NCBI RefSeq assembly: GCF_021811875.1
Contig: NZ_JAJBJD010000062.1
Coordinates: 1 to 5,621 of the forward strand
Length of the DNA stretch: 5,621 nt
From: Candidatus Bandiella numerosa
GTDB taxonomy: Bacteria > Pseudomonadota > Alphaproteobacteria > Rickettsiales > Midichloriaceae
Direction: 5' to 3'
The translations under genes and the position numbers were made by a program. The notes under the pieces are model-generated. The model was not told where the DNA came from, made no database searches, and saw only the letters and a list, made by a program, of their open reading frames with translations. This document shows, piece by piece, positions 1 to 5,621 of the stretch; the first letter of the stretch is position 1, and each line of letters begins with the position of its first letter.

Positions 1-50
1 GATACTACCTCGCCTTTTTCTTTTTTTCTTACTATTATTTCAAAATCCAT
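1..50 (-). CDS. Start of an unidentified outward-facing gene in the left repeat (partial)
   Basis: On the minus strand an ATG at 50-48 opens a frame of 16 codons plus two bases, reading MDFEIIVRKKEKGEVV and then a TC- codon (serine) at the edge. An AGG six bases before the ATG could serve as a ribosome binding site. The first residues are rich in lysine and arginine. The same start occurs in the right copy. If the repeat is an insertion-sequence end, this would be the transposase or accessory gene start, but I do not recognise the family from 16 residues. It may also be a chance frame in A-rich sequence. Confidence 0.3.
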   Translation of the reverse strand, partial: MDFEIIVRKKEKGEVV

Positions 51-126
51 TTGATACCTGTATTGTTTTAGGTCAAAGGTTAGCACTTTTCCTATTTATA
101 CGCTATCTAATATTTATGCTTCCTAT
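2..126 (-). repeat. Left copy of a 125-bp perfect inverted repeat, probable end of a mobile element
   Basis: Read base by base, this stretch is the exact reverse complement of positions 5497-5621, with no mismatch over 125 bp. Identity ends at position 127 (t here, where the other copy would require c). The outer limit is unknown because the copy reaches the window edge. The inner edge, read on the minus strand, starts ATAGGAAGC. On that strand an ATG lies 76 bp inside the edge and opens a frame that leaves the window. A sharp common edge beside two unrelated flanks, with a reading frame starting soon after it, is typical of insertion-sequence ends. That identity is inferred, because no known transposase is recognisable. 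Confidence 0.93.
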
Positions 127-149
127 TCGTTTTTCTTATCATTTGACAT
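123..149 (-). pseudogene. 5' remnant of an unidentified gene cut off by the left repeat
   Basis: An ATG at 149-147 on the minus strand opens MSNDKKNE and then meets TAG at 125-123, which lies inside the repeat. GGGGTG at 159-154, four bases before the ATG, is a stronger Shine-Dalgarno sequence than those of the intact genes fumC and nth. A promoter-like pair lies further upstream at 181-208. Good start signals followed by a frame that ends within four bases of a repeat edge suggest that the repeat inserted just after the eighth codon. The rest of the gene, if it survives, should lie beyond the left repeat copy. The product cannot be named from eight residues. The alternative is a short chance frame. 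Confidence 0.35.
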
Positions 150-180
150 TTTACACCCCATATAAAAAATATTTATCGTT

Positions 181-208
181 GTTATGCGTAATTTTAATTT
201 TTTGTCAA
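181..208 (-). promoter_or_regulatory. Candidate sigma-70-type promoter downstream of nth
   Basis: On the minus strand a perfect -35 hexamer TTGACA (208-203) is followed after 16 bases by CATAAC (186-181), which matches four of six bases of the -10 consensus. It lies directly after the nth stop codon and faces the truncated gene start at 149. Transcription would begin about 25 bases before that ATG. AT-rich DNA yields chance promoters, so the support comes from the full -35 match together with the good Shine-Dalgarno sequence and start downstream. Confidence 0.4.
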
Positions 209-211
209 TAA

Positions 212-841
212 TTAATTTTTATCTTTAAATTTACATAAATCATATATAACACACTCCCCACATATTGGTTTTCTTGCTTTACAAATATATCTGCCATGTA
301 GAACTAACCAATGGTGTGCATATTTTTTCCACTTAACTGGTATTTTTTTATTTAGTGCAAATTCTGTGGCGTCTGGAGTTCTAGTTTTACATAAACCTAA
401 GCGATTACTCACTCTAAAAACATGTGTATCAACAGCTATAGTTGGTTCATTAAAGAGCGAATTGAGTAGCACATTAGCACTCTTCCTACCTACACCTGGT
501 AATCTGCAGAGGTCTTCAAAATTATCTGGAAGTTGGCTGTTATACTCATCAACCATAATTTGGCAAGCATTCATAATATTTTTTGCTTTCGAATTATAGA
601 GCCCAATGCTTTTTATATGATCCTTTAGCCTTCCCTCCCCTAACATAAGCATTTTATATGGATCACCTGCGATCTGAAATAATGCCGGAGTTACTTTATT
701 CACTCCCTTATCAGTTGATTGAGCTGAGAGAACTACTGCAACAAACAATGTAAAATTATTTTTGTATTCTAATTCAATTTTTGGACTTGGCCGTTGTTTG
801 CTTAGCCTTTCAAAAATTTCATCTACACTCTTTTTCAGCAT
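212..841 (-). CDS. nth: Endonuclease III (DNA glycosylase/AP lyase)
   Basis: Bifunctional base excision repair enzyme that removes oxidised pyrimidines and cleaves the DNA backbone at the resulting abasic site. The protein has 209 residues (E. coli Nth has 211), and the key residues fall at the same numbers: SAQSTD around Q41; the helix-hairpin-helix LPGVGRKSA with the catalytic lysine K120; the catalytic aspartate D138 in VDTH; and the [4Fe-4S] cysteines C187, C194, C197 and C203 with the C-x6-C-x2-C-x5-C spacing. The ATG lies three bases after the fumC TGA and has no clear Shine-Dalgarno sequence, so it is probably translated by coupling to fumC on a shared transcript. No hairpin terminator is visible after the TAA. 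The gene looks complete and functional. Confidence 0.97.
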   Translation of the reverse strand: MLKKSVDEIFERLSKQRPSPKIELEYKNNFTLFVAVVLSAQSTDKGVNKVTPALFQIAGDPYKMLMLGEGRLKDHIKSIGLYNSKAKNIMNACQIMVDEYNSQLPDNFEDLCRLPGVGRKSANVLLNSLFNEPTIAVDTHVFRVSNRLGLCKTRTPDATEFALNKKIPVKWKKYAHHWLVLHGRYICKARKPICGECVIYDLCKFKDKN

Positions 842-844
842 ATA

Positions 845-2239
845 TCAAAATTTTAATTTAACCATTTCCTTTGGTTTAACCCACTTATCAAAATCTTCTT
901 CGGATATTAATCCAAGTGATACACCAGATTTTTTGAGTGTTATGTTTTTTTCATATGCATTCTTAGCTATTTTTGCGGCATTATCATAGCCAATATGAGG
1001 ATTAAGCGCAGTAACTAGCATTAAAGATTCATGAAGTGATTTATCAATTTTTTCTCGATTAGCTTCTGTCTGCAATAAGCAATTGCTAGTAAAACTAATT
1101 AGCGAATCAGATAATAACTGTATAGATTGTAAAAAATTATAAATTATTACTGGTCTAAATACATTTAATTCAAAATGTCCATTTGAGCCTGCAATTGTTA
1201 TGGTGGTATGATTACCCATAACTTGAGCTGCCACCATTGTTATTGCTTCACATTGAGTAGGATTAACCTTACCTGGCATAATTGAAGAACCTGGTTCATT
1301 TGCAGGTAATATTAATTCTCCCAATCCACATCTAGGTCCAGATGCTAAAAATCTTATGTCATTTGCAATTTTCATCAAACTAGCCGCCAAGGTATTTAGC
1401 GCTCCACTTGCTTCAACAAGCGCATCACAGCTGGCAAGGGCTTCAAATTTATTTTCCGCAGTTACAAATTTAAATCCCGTTATTTCATTTATGTATCTTA
1501 TAAAACAATTAATAAATCTTTCACTACAATTAATTCCTGTTCCAACAGCTGTACCACCTTGTGCAAGCTGTAACAAATTTGGTAAACTTTTCTCGACTCT
1601 TACAATATTACTGTTGATTTGAGCTAAATAACCTGAAAATTCCTGAGATAGTGTAATAGGGGTTGCATCCTGAAGGTGAGTTCTACCGATTTTTATTATC
1701 CCTTCAAACTCTTCAATTTTAACCTGTAGTACATTTTTAATATTCCTAAGAGCTGGTAACAATCTATCATTAATTTCAGTTACTGCCGCTATATGCATTG
1801 CTGTTGGAAAAGTGTCATTTGATGACTGACTCATATTTACATGGTCATTTGGATGGACAGGCTTTTTACTTCCAACTATTCCATTTAATTCCTCAATAGC
1901 TAGATTGGATAAAACTTCATTCATATTCATATTAGTTTGAGTGCCTGAACCTGTTTGCCAAACCGATAAAGGAAAATTATCATCCAATTTACCTGATAAT
2001 ACCCTATCAACAGCAAAAAAAATAGCTTTAGCAATATATGGTTCTAGTACCCCTAACTCCTGATTAGAAAGTGCAGCAGCTTTTTTTTGTTTTGCCAAAG
2101 CATATATCAATGCTTTTGGCATTTTTTCGTGACCAATTTTAAAATTTTCCAAAGATCTTTCAGCTTGAGCACCCCAGTATTTATCACTTGGAACTTTAAT
2201 TGCTCCCATTGTATCGTGTTCTATTCTAAATTTTTTCAT
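845..2239 (-). CDS. fumC: Class II fumarate hydratase (fumarase C)
   Basis: Iron-independent homotetrameric fumarase of the TCA cycle, converting fumarate and L-malate reversibly in the cytosol. The length of 464 residues is close to the 467 of E. coli FumC. Visible motifs are [13 protein letters not shown] (97-109), [13 protein letters not shown] (139-151), [10 protein letters not shown] (185-194) with active-site H188, and the superfamily signature [11 protein letters not shown] (317-327) with catalytic S318, K324 and N326. The start is supported by the family N-terminus (RIEHDTMG, then YWGAQ at 21-25), although no convincing Shine-Dalgarno sequence precedes the ATG; a second ATG at codon 11 would cut into conserved sequence. 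Aspartase and other members of the superfamily are less likely, because long stretches agree with rickettsial FumC as I remember it. It is followed immediately by nth and probably forms a two-gene unit with it. Confidence 0.96.
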   Translation of the reverse strand: MKKFRIEHDTMGAIKVPSDKYWGAQAERSLENFKIGHEKMPKALIYALAKQKKAAALSNQELGVLEPYIAKAIFFAVDRVLSGKLDDNFPLSVWQTGSGTQTNMNMNEVLSNLAIEELNGIVGSKKPVHPNDHVNMSQSSNDTFPTAMHIAAVTEINDRLLPALRNIKNVLQVKIEEFEGIIKIGRTHLQDATPITLSQEFSGYLAQINSNIVRVEKSLPNLLQLAQGGTAVGTGINCSERFINCFIRYINEITGFKFVTAENKFEALASCDALVEASGALNTLAASLMKIANDIRFLASGPRCGLGELILPANEPGSSIMPGKVNPTQCEAITMVAAQVMGNHTTITIAGSNGHFELNVFRPVIIYNFLQSIQLLSDSLISFTSNCLLQTEANREKIDKSLHESLMLVTALNPHIGYDNAAKIAKNAYEKNITLKKSGVSLGLISEEDFDKWVKPKEMVKLKF

Positions 2240-2406
2240 ATTATTAGCATATCAATTCAGCAGAACTTTATGATAAAAAATTTGATTCTTCAAGTAGTAA
2301 TATTACTCTATCTACCTGATCAATTTATTAATCCCAGTATAGTATTTATAAATTAGTTATTTAATATAGAATTCGAAAGATTTTTAAAATTTTTCCACAT
2401 AACACT
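2240..2406 (-). promoter_or_regulatory. Intergenic region between hemW and fumC, likely fumC promoter region
   Basis: This is the only sizeable gap (167 bp) between the intact genes, so it is the natural place for the fumC-nth promoter. On the minus strand the best -10-like hexamer is TATACT (2341-2336), without a good -35 at the right distance. TTGATC, and further on TTGAAG, lie closer to fumC, but each pairs only with weak -10 candidates. A 12-bp perfect palindrome AGTAATATTACT lies at 2296-2307 and could be an operator or simply AT-rich chance. No GC-rich hairpin with a T tract was found for terminating hemW transcription. Confidence 0.35.
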
Positions 2407-3534
2407 TCATATTAGCATTTGTATTATAGTATTTAAAACCAGTCTGCCTTTGATTGTTGATTTAATATAATTGTTTTTGCCTTTCACTAAGAAACCTTTT
2501 GTAATTAGGTCATTCATAGATTTTAAGTTAGTGATAGCTGATGCATGAATACCTTTATTTAACCTTAATCCCATCGTCAGAACATCCATCATGTTTTGTT
2601 TATTGCTAATCTCCTTCTTATCTTGTATTGGGAATTTATATGTATCTACATACTTTAACCATTTTTGTGGGTTATAATAGTTTATTGTATAATAAATTTT
2701 GTTATCAAAGATATAACGACCATGAGCTCCAGGTCCCAGCCCAATATAACTACCCAATTCCCAGTAAGATAAATTATGCTTACATTCATATCCTGCTCTT
2801 GAATAATTAGATATTTCGTATTGTTTAATCTCACGCAATTTCAAGATATCATACGTTGCTTTATACATGGCAATTGAAATTTCCTCATTCGGCATTTGAA
2901 ATTCTTCTGCTCTTAAAGCATTGAAAAACTTAGTGCTCTTCTCTATTGTCAGTTGATAACACGAAATATGGTAATCCACATATTTTAGTACTTCATTAAG
3001 CTCGCTCTCCCATTCGTTAATTTGTTGTCCCGGAAGACAATACATTAAATCAAATGAATAATTATCAAAAATTTCTCTAGCAAATTCAATAGCTTTTAAG
3101 GCATCATATTGAGAATGAGAACGACCTAAAAATTTCAAGTTATTGTCTCTAATGCTTTGTATACCTATAGAAACCCTATTAATCCCACAAGATTTAAAGT
3201 CCCTAAATCGTTCTCTATCCACTGAATTAGGATTTGCTTCCAGTGTAATCTCGATATTGTTGGAAAAATCAGTAATGCTAGAAATTTTATTTATAATAGA
3301 ATCCACCGTATTAGGTTTCATTAGTGAGGGAGTTCCACCTCCAAAAAATATTGATCTAATTTTTTTATTTTTAATTAAATCCTTATTTAATTCAATTTCA
3401 TTTAAGTATGATTTTTTCCAACTGTCATGCTCAATATAATCATTTTCATGGCTATTAAAATCACAATACGGGCATTTAGTTTTACAAAATGGCCAATGAA
3501 TATATATAGATAACTCATTGGATTGGCTATTCAT
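2407..3534 (-). CDS. hemW: HemW, radical SAM heme chaperone (HemN-like)
   Basis: A radical SAM protein that binds heme and passes it to acceptor proteins; older annotations call it oxygen-independent coproporphyrinogen oxidase. The radical SAM cysteines are C17, C21 and C24 in CKTKCPYC. F26 sits where true HemN enzymes carry a fourth cysteine, which points to HemW. The SAM-binding glycine motif GGGTPS is at 65-70, GINRVSIGIQS at 117-127, and the HNxxYW heme-binding motif is H253-N-L-S-Y-W258, followed by GLGPGAHG (265-272). The length of 375 residues fits the family (E. coli 378). The start overlaps the end of lnt by eight bases (ATGAATAG), with a GAG-containing purine stretch seven bases before the ATG, so the two are co-transcribed and probably translationally coupled. 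The C-terminal region, with GLRLNKGI at 322-329, is intact. Confidence 0.94.
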   Translation of the reverse strand: MNSQSNELSIYIHWPFCKTKCPYCDFNSHENDYIEHDSWKKSYLNEIELNKDLIKNKKIRSIFFGGGTPSLMKPNTVDSIINKISSITDFSNNIEITLEANPNSVDRERFRDFKSCGINRVSIGIQSIRDNNLKFLGRSHSQYDALKAIEFAREIFDNYSFDLMYCLPGQQINEWESELNEVLKYVDYHISCYQLTIEKSTKFFNALRAEEFQMPNEEISIAMYKATYDILKLREIKQYEISNYSRAGYECKHNLSYWELGSYIGLGPGAHGRYIFDNKIYYTINYYNPQKWLKYVDTYKFPIQDKKEISNKQNMMDVLTMGLRLNKGIHASAITNLKSMNDLITKGFLVKGKNNYIKSTIKGRLVLNTIIQMLI

Positions 3535-5059
3535 TACTTAGCTCTTTCCTAAAAATAAAGACTAGTATCAAAAATATAGAATAGAGAGTAAAAATGGCAG
3601 GGATTATATGCCCTTGTATCACATAATATAGAGTGGGATTTTTTAATTTAGGTGGTATAACTCCATCTATAACAGCTTCCGTATTAATTTGGGCAGTCTT
3701 TATTAAATCTCCATAAGCATTGATTATGGCTGAGACACCAGTATTAGCTACTCTTATAACAGGTAAACCAAATTCCATAGCCTTTACTCTAGAGATCACA
3801 TAATGTTGATGTGGACCAAAAGTATTTTCAAACCATGAATCATTAGTAATATTCAATATAAATCTATACTTGCGATAAGAAGATAATGACAGGTGATTTT
3901 TAGCTAATGTTGATTCAGAGCATATCAGAGGTAGAAAAGCAATGTTATCATCTAATTCGATAATATTCCGAGTACTTCCCTTTGAAATATCATCAAAATT
4001 TACTGAATGTGCCATTTTGCGCACTAACTTATTAGTGTTTTTATATGGCATGTATTCACCAAATGGAACTAGTATTCTTTTATCATAATATCCTAATATT
4101 TCACCTTTACGATTTAGTGCAATTAATGAGTTATAGCTTAGTAATTTTTCTTCATTTTTTTCTAATCTGTCTGTACCAAATATCAATGCAGAATTTTTTG
4201 TTTCATCCATTGGTACAAAGTTCTTTAAACCATCAAACCACTTAGAATTTTCTATGATGGGATATGGAAATGAGGCTTCAGGCCAAAAAATATATTGCAT
4301 ATTTTCAAAGCCTGGAGAAAGTGTAAGTTTCGATAATGTTTCAAATATATAAGCTTGCTTCTCAGAATCACCATAGTGTGGTTGCTGTATATTGGGTTGA
4401 ACTAATCTGATTTTGATAGCATGATCGCTTTTTAATTCATTATTCTTTTCCTCTTTTCTGACCTCACCTATAACACACACACACACAAATAATAGTATGT
4501 TTGATATAATGAATATTTTGTTTTTGGTAAATAAACTAGTTGAGAAAAGCGCTAATAGAAAACTTACTCCATATGAACCAATATAAGCCAACATATTATT
4601 AAACCAGGGAACTGATATTGCGGTATAACCAAGCAAACCCCAATTAAATGGAAAAAAAACATTACTTCTAATATATTCAAGTATTACCCATAAAAATGCA
4701 AAATTTATCGAATATATAACATTATTATGCCTTATATACTTTGTTAATATTGCCAATATGCCAATTACTATTGCAAATGCAACGGGAATAAGTAATGACA
4801 AAAATGGTACAGCCCACTCCATGTTTATATTGGCTTTGTATATAGAAAAAGGAATCCAATAAGTTTGAATTATAAAAAATCCATAACCAAATAACAATCC
4901 ATGAAGGAAAAGTCTTAAATTTCCATTGATTTTTCTTAGTATAAAAGCAAAAATACCAAGAGAAATAATAAACGGAAATGCTGAAATAGGAAAAAAAGCA
5001 AGGGTCAGAGATAACCCAAGTAGCGGTGATATTAAAATATAAAAATTAGCAATATTCAT
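3527..5059 (-). CDS. lnt: Apolipoprotein N-acyltransferase
   Basis: Inner-membrane enzyme that adds the third acyl chain to the N-terminal cysteine of lipoproteins, the last step of lipoprotein maturation in Gram-negative bacteria. The length of 510 residues matches E. coli Lnt (512). Several hydrophobic segments fill residues 5-200, and one more is at about 485-503. Between them lies the nitrilase-like periplasmic domain with the catalytic triad E261 (FWPEAS), K327 (YYDKRILVPFGEY) and C380 (PLICSES). E335 in PFGEY and the NITNDSWF block (403-410) also match the family. The ATG has a good Shine-Dalgarno sequence. It starts 24 bp after the deacetylase remnant and overlaps hemW at its end. An AC dinucleotide tract lies in the codons for residues 192-196. 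All essential residues seem present. Confidence 0.96.
   Translation of the reverse strand: MNIANFYILISPLLGLSLTLAFFPISAFPFIISLGIFAFILRKINGNLRLFLHGLLFGYGFFIIQTYWIPFSIYKANINMEWAVPFLSLLIPVAFAIVIGILAILTKYIRHNNVIYSINFAFLWVILEYIRSNVFFPFNWGLLGYTAISVPWFNNMLAYIGSYGVSFLLALFSTSLFTKNKIFIISNILLFVCVCVIGEVRKEEKNNELKSDHAIKIRLVQPNIQQPHYGDSEKQAYIFETLSKLTLSPGFENMQYIFWPEASFPYPIIENSKWFDGLKNFVPMDETKNSALIFGTDRLEKNEEKLLSYNSLIALNRKGEILGYYDKRILVPFGEYMPYKNTNKLVRKMAHSVNFDDISKGSTRNIIELDDNIAFLPLICSESTLAKNHLSLSSYRKYRFILNITNDSWFENTFGPHQHYVISRVKAMEFGLPVIRVANTGVSAIINAYGDLIKTAQINTEAVIDGVIPPKLKNPTLYYVIQGHIIPAIFTLYSIFLILVFIFRKELSNE
4473..4487. repeat. Dinucleotide (AC) tract inside lnt
   Basis: Fifteen bases of uninterrupted alternating AC, which is 7.5 units. 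On the coding strand it reads as GT repeats and encodes the VCVCV part of a hydrophobic segment (residues 192-196). Gain or loss of one unit would shift the frame of lnt before its catalytic domain. The present number keeps the frame open. Confidence 0.9.
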
Positions 5060-5067
5060 TTAAATTA

Positions 5068-5073
5068 CCCTTT
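5068..5073 (-). promoter_or_regulatory. Ribosome binding site of lnt
   Basis: AAAGGG on the minus strand, eight bases before the lnt ATG at 5059. It is a clear Shine-Dalgarno sequence and supports this start. It lies within the 24-bp gap after the deacetylase remnant, so lnt can be translated without coupling to it. Confidence 0.65.
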
Positions 5074-5083
5074 ATTTTGTATC

Positions 5084-5496
5084 CTATCCCTCTATAATTT
5101 TACCTCTTAACTCTTCAATTGTGACTATATTATACTTTAAACTTTTATCAACCATTTTGATCCATTTTTCCAAAGTATCAATGTTATGTATGCTAGCATT
5201 TATAATTACGATAGCATGCTCTTTAGCACTAGCAATTAATTTTAAATCATCTAATCTTTTTATTAACTCTATTTCTGACATTTCTTGATTTATAACGCTG
5301 TCTACTTTTAGTATTTTATCCTTCATGCCAAATTTTATTGCCACCTCTCTAAAAGATTTTATTTCTTTTGGATCATTGTATAAAATGTATTTGTTAGTTT
5401 CACTAATTCTTTTAAGCAAAAAATTTAGGTCGCTTATATCATCAGTAAACGATTCATCCATCTCGTTGTAATATCCATTAAAGTCATTTGATTTAG
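5084..5496 (-). pseudogene. Divergent polysaccharide deacetylase (YibQ/DUF610-like), 5' end cut off by the repeat
   Basis: The open frame matches the C-terminal half of the Polysacc_deac_2 family as I know it. It has a GYYNEMDESFTDD stretch corresponding to the family's G-x-N-H-M-G-S-x-F-T region, then a segment like the 'ffldsrTs' strand, then IELIKRLDDLKLIASAKEHAIVI and a final LEKWIKMVDKSLKYNIVTIEEL resembling the family end. Family members usually have well over 200 residues plus an N-terminal membrane anchor. The only ATG here (5461-5459) leaves 125 residues and has no well-placed Shine-Dalgarno sequence. Family-like residues continue upstream of that ATG without a stop up to the repeat edge at 5496. 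The frame then enters the repeat and meets TAA at 5515-5513. The gene therefore seems to have lost its N-terminal half to the repeat, and any 125-residue product would probably be inactive. It precedes lnt by 24 bp, so it was probably the first gene of that operon. Confidence 0.65.
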
Positions 5497-5621
5497 ATAG
5501 GAAGCATAAATATTAGATAGCGTATAAATAGGAAAAGTGCTAACCTTTGACCTAAAACAATACAGGTATCAAATGGATTTTGAAATAATAGTAAGAAAAA
5601 AAGAAAAAGGCGAGGTAGTAT
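5497..5621 (+). repeat. Right copy of the 125-bp perfect inverted repeat, probable end of a mobile element
   Basis: Exact reverse complement of positions 2-126. The inner edge is sharp at 5496/5497, where it abuts the deacetylase remnant. Read outward, it begins ATAGGAAGC and contains the heptamer ATAGGAA twice (5497-5503 and 5528-5534). TTAGATAG occurs at 5513-5520 and also across the edge at 5493-5500. Such short repeats near an edge could be transposase-binding sites, but this is speculative. A -10-like TATAAA (5523-5528) lacks a good -35. The copy runs off the window, so its full length and far end are unknown. Confidence 0.93.
5573..5621 (+). CDS. Start of an unidentified outward-facing gene in the right repeat (partial)
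   Basis: ATG at 5573 with an AGG six bases before it opens MDFEIIVRKKEKGEVV and leaves the window still open. It is identical to the start in the left copy because it lies wholly within the repeat. It begins 76 bp from the element edge, a distance often seen between an insertion-sequence end and its transposase start. The family cannot be recognised from this fragment. Confidence 0.3.
   Translation, partial: MDFEIIVRKKEKGEVV

Noticed and set aside
15..30. Pyrimidine-rich T tracts in the left repeat as a possible terminator
   Set aside because: No GC-rich hairpin precedes the tract. On the other strand it is the A-rich lysine-coding part of the outward frame.
139..146. Octamer shared by the two flanks (TCAAATGA on the minus strand here and at 5484-5491) as a target site duplication
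   Set aside because: It lies at different distances from the two repeat edges (12 and 5 bases) and not at the junctions, so it is probably chance.
143..166. TTGACA followed by TATAAA on the plus strand, resembling a promoter
   Set aside because: The spacer is only 12 bases and the nearest downstream genes are on the opposite strand.
366..599. Plus-strand open frame opposite nth
   Set aside because: It lies wholly antisense to a clearly conserved gene and shows no recognisable protein features. The same applies to plus-strand frames at 762-989, 1356-1622, 2628-2810, 3143-3439 and 4045-4245.
2087..2356. Plus-strand frame of 89 codons reaching into the hemW-fumC gap
   Set aside because: Most of it is antisense to the fumC start, its composition is typical of translated AT-rich DNA, and no ribosome binding site or known family is visible.
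2407..3534. Annotation of the radical SAM gene as coproporphyrinogen dehydrogenase HemN
   Set aside because: The fourth cysteine of the HemN C-x3-C-x2-C-x-C motif is replaced by phenylalanine, and the HNxxYW motif of HemW is present.
1..5621. CRISPR array, tRNA or rRNA genes
   Set aside because: No regularly spaced repeats and no cloverleaf or rRNA-like stretches were seen in the gaps, all of which are short.

Overview
This is an A+T-rich window with five minus-strand genes in a compact array, flanked by two copies of one sequence in opposite orientation. The proteins resemble those of AT-rich alphaproteobacteria. The FumC in particular reads like the Rickettsia protein over long stretches, so an intracellular bacterium of the Rickettsiales (Rickettsia/Orientia-like) is my best inference. 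It comes from protein recall, not from a search. No rRNA, tRNA or CRISPR array was seen.

Layout, in the direction of transcription (right to left): a right repeat copy (5497-5621); the C-terminal part of a divergent polysaccharide deacetylase (YibQ/DUF610-like), whose 5' end is lost at the repeat; lnt (apolipoprotein N-acyltransferase); hemW (radical SAM heme chaperone), overlapping lnt by 8 bp; a 167-bp intergenic region; fumC (class II fumarase); nth (endonuclease III), starting 3 bp after fumC stops; then a good-looking promoter, a Shine-Dalgarno sequence and an 8-codon gene start that runs into the left repeat copy (2-126). The four full genes have normal family lengths and intact catalytic residues. 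They cover lipoprotein maturation, heme delivery, the TCA cycle and base excision repair.

The most notable feature is the flanking repeat. Positions 2-126 and 5497-5621 are perfect reverse complements over 125 bp (base i pairs with base 5623-i). Similarity stops abruptly at the inner edges, and each copy appears to cut a gene: the deacetylase on the right and an unidentified gene on the left. Each copy also carries the start of an outward-facing reading frame (MDFEIIVRKKEKGEVV...) about 76 bp in from its inner edge. The simplest reading is that both copies are the same end of one mobile element, inserted twice in opposite orientations and bracketing a housekeeping segment of about 5.4 kb. That segment could invert by recombination between the copies. 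The outer parts of both copies lie outside the window, so the element itself is not identified.
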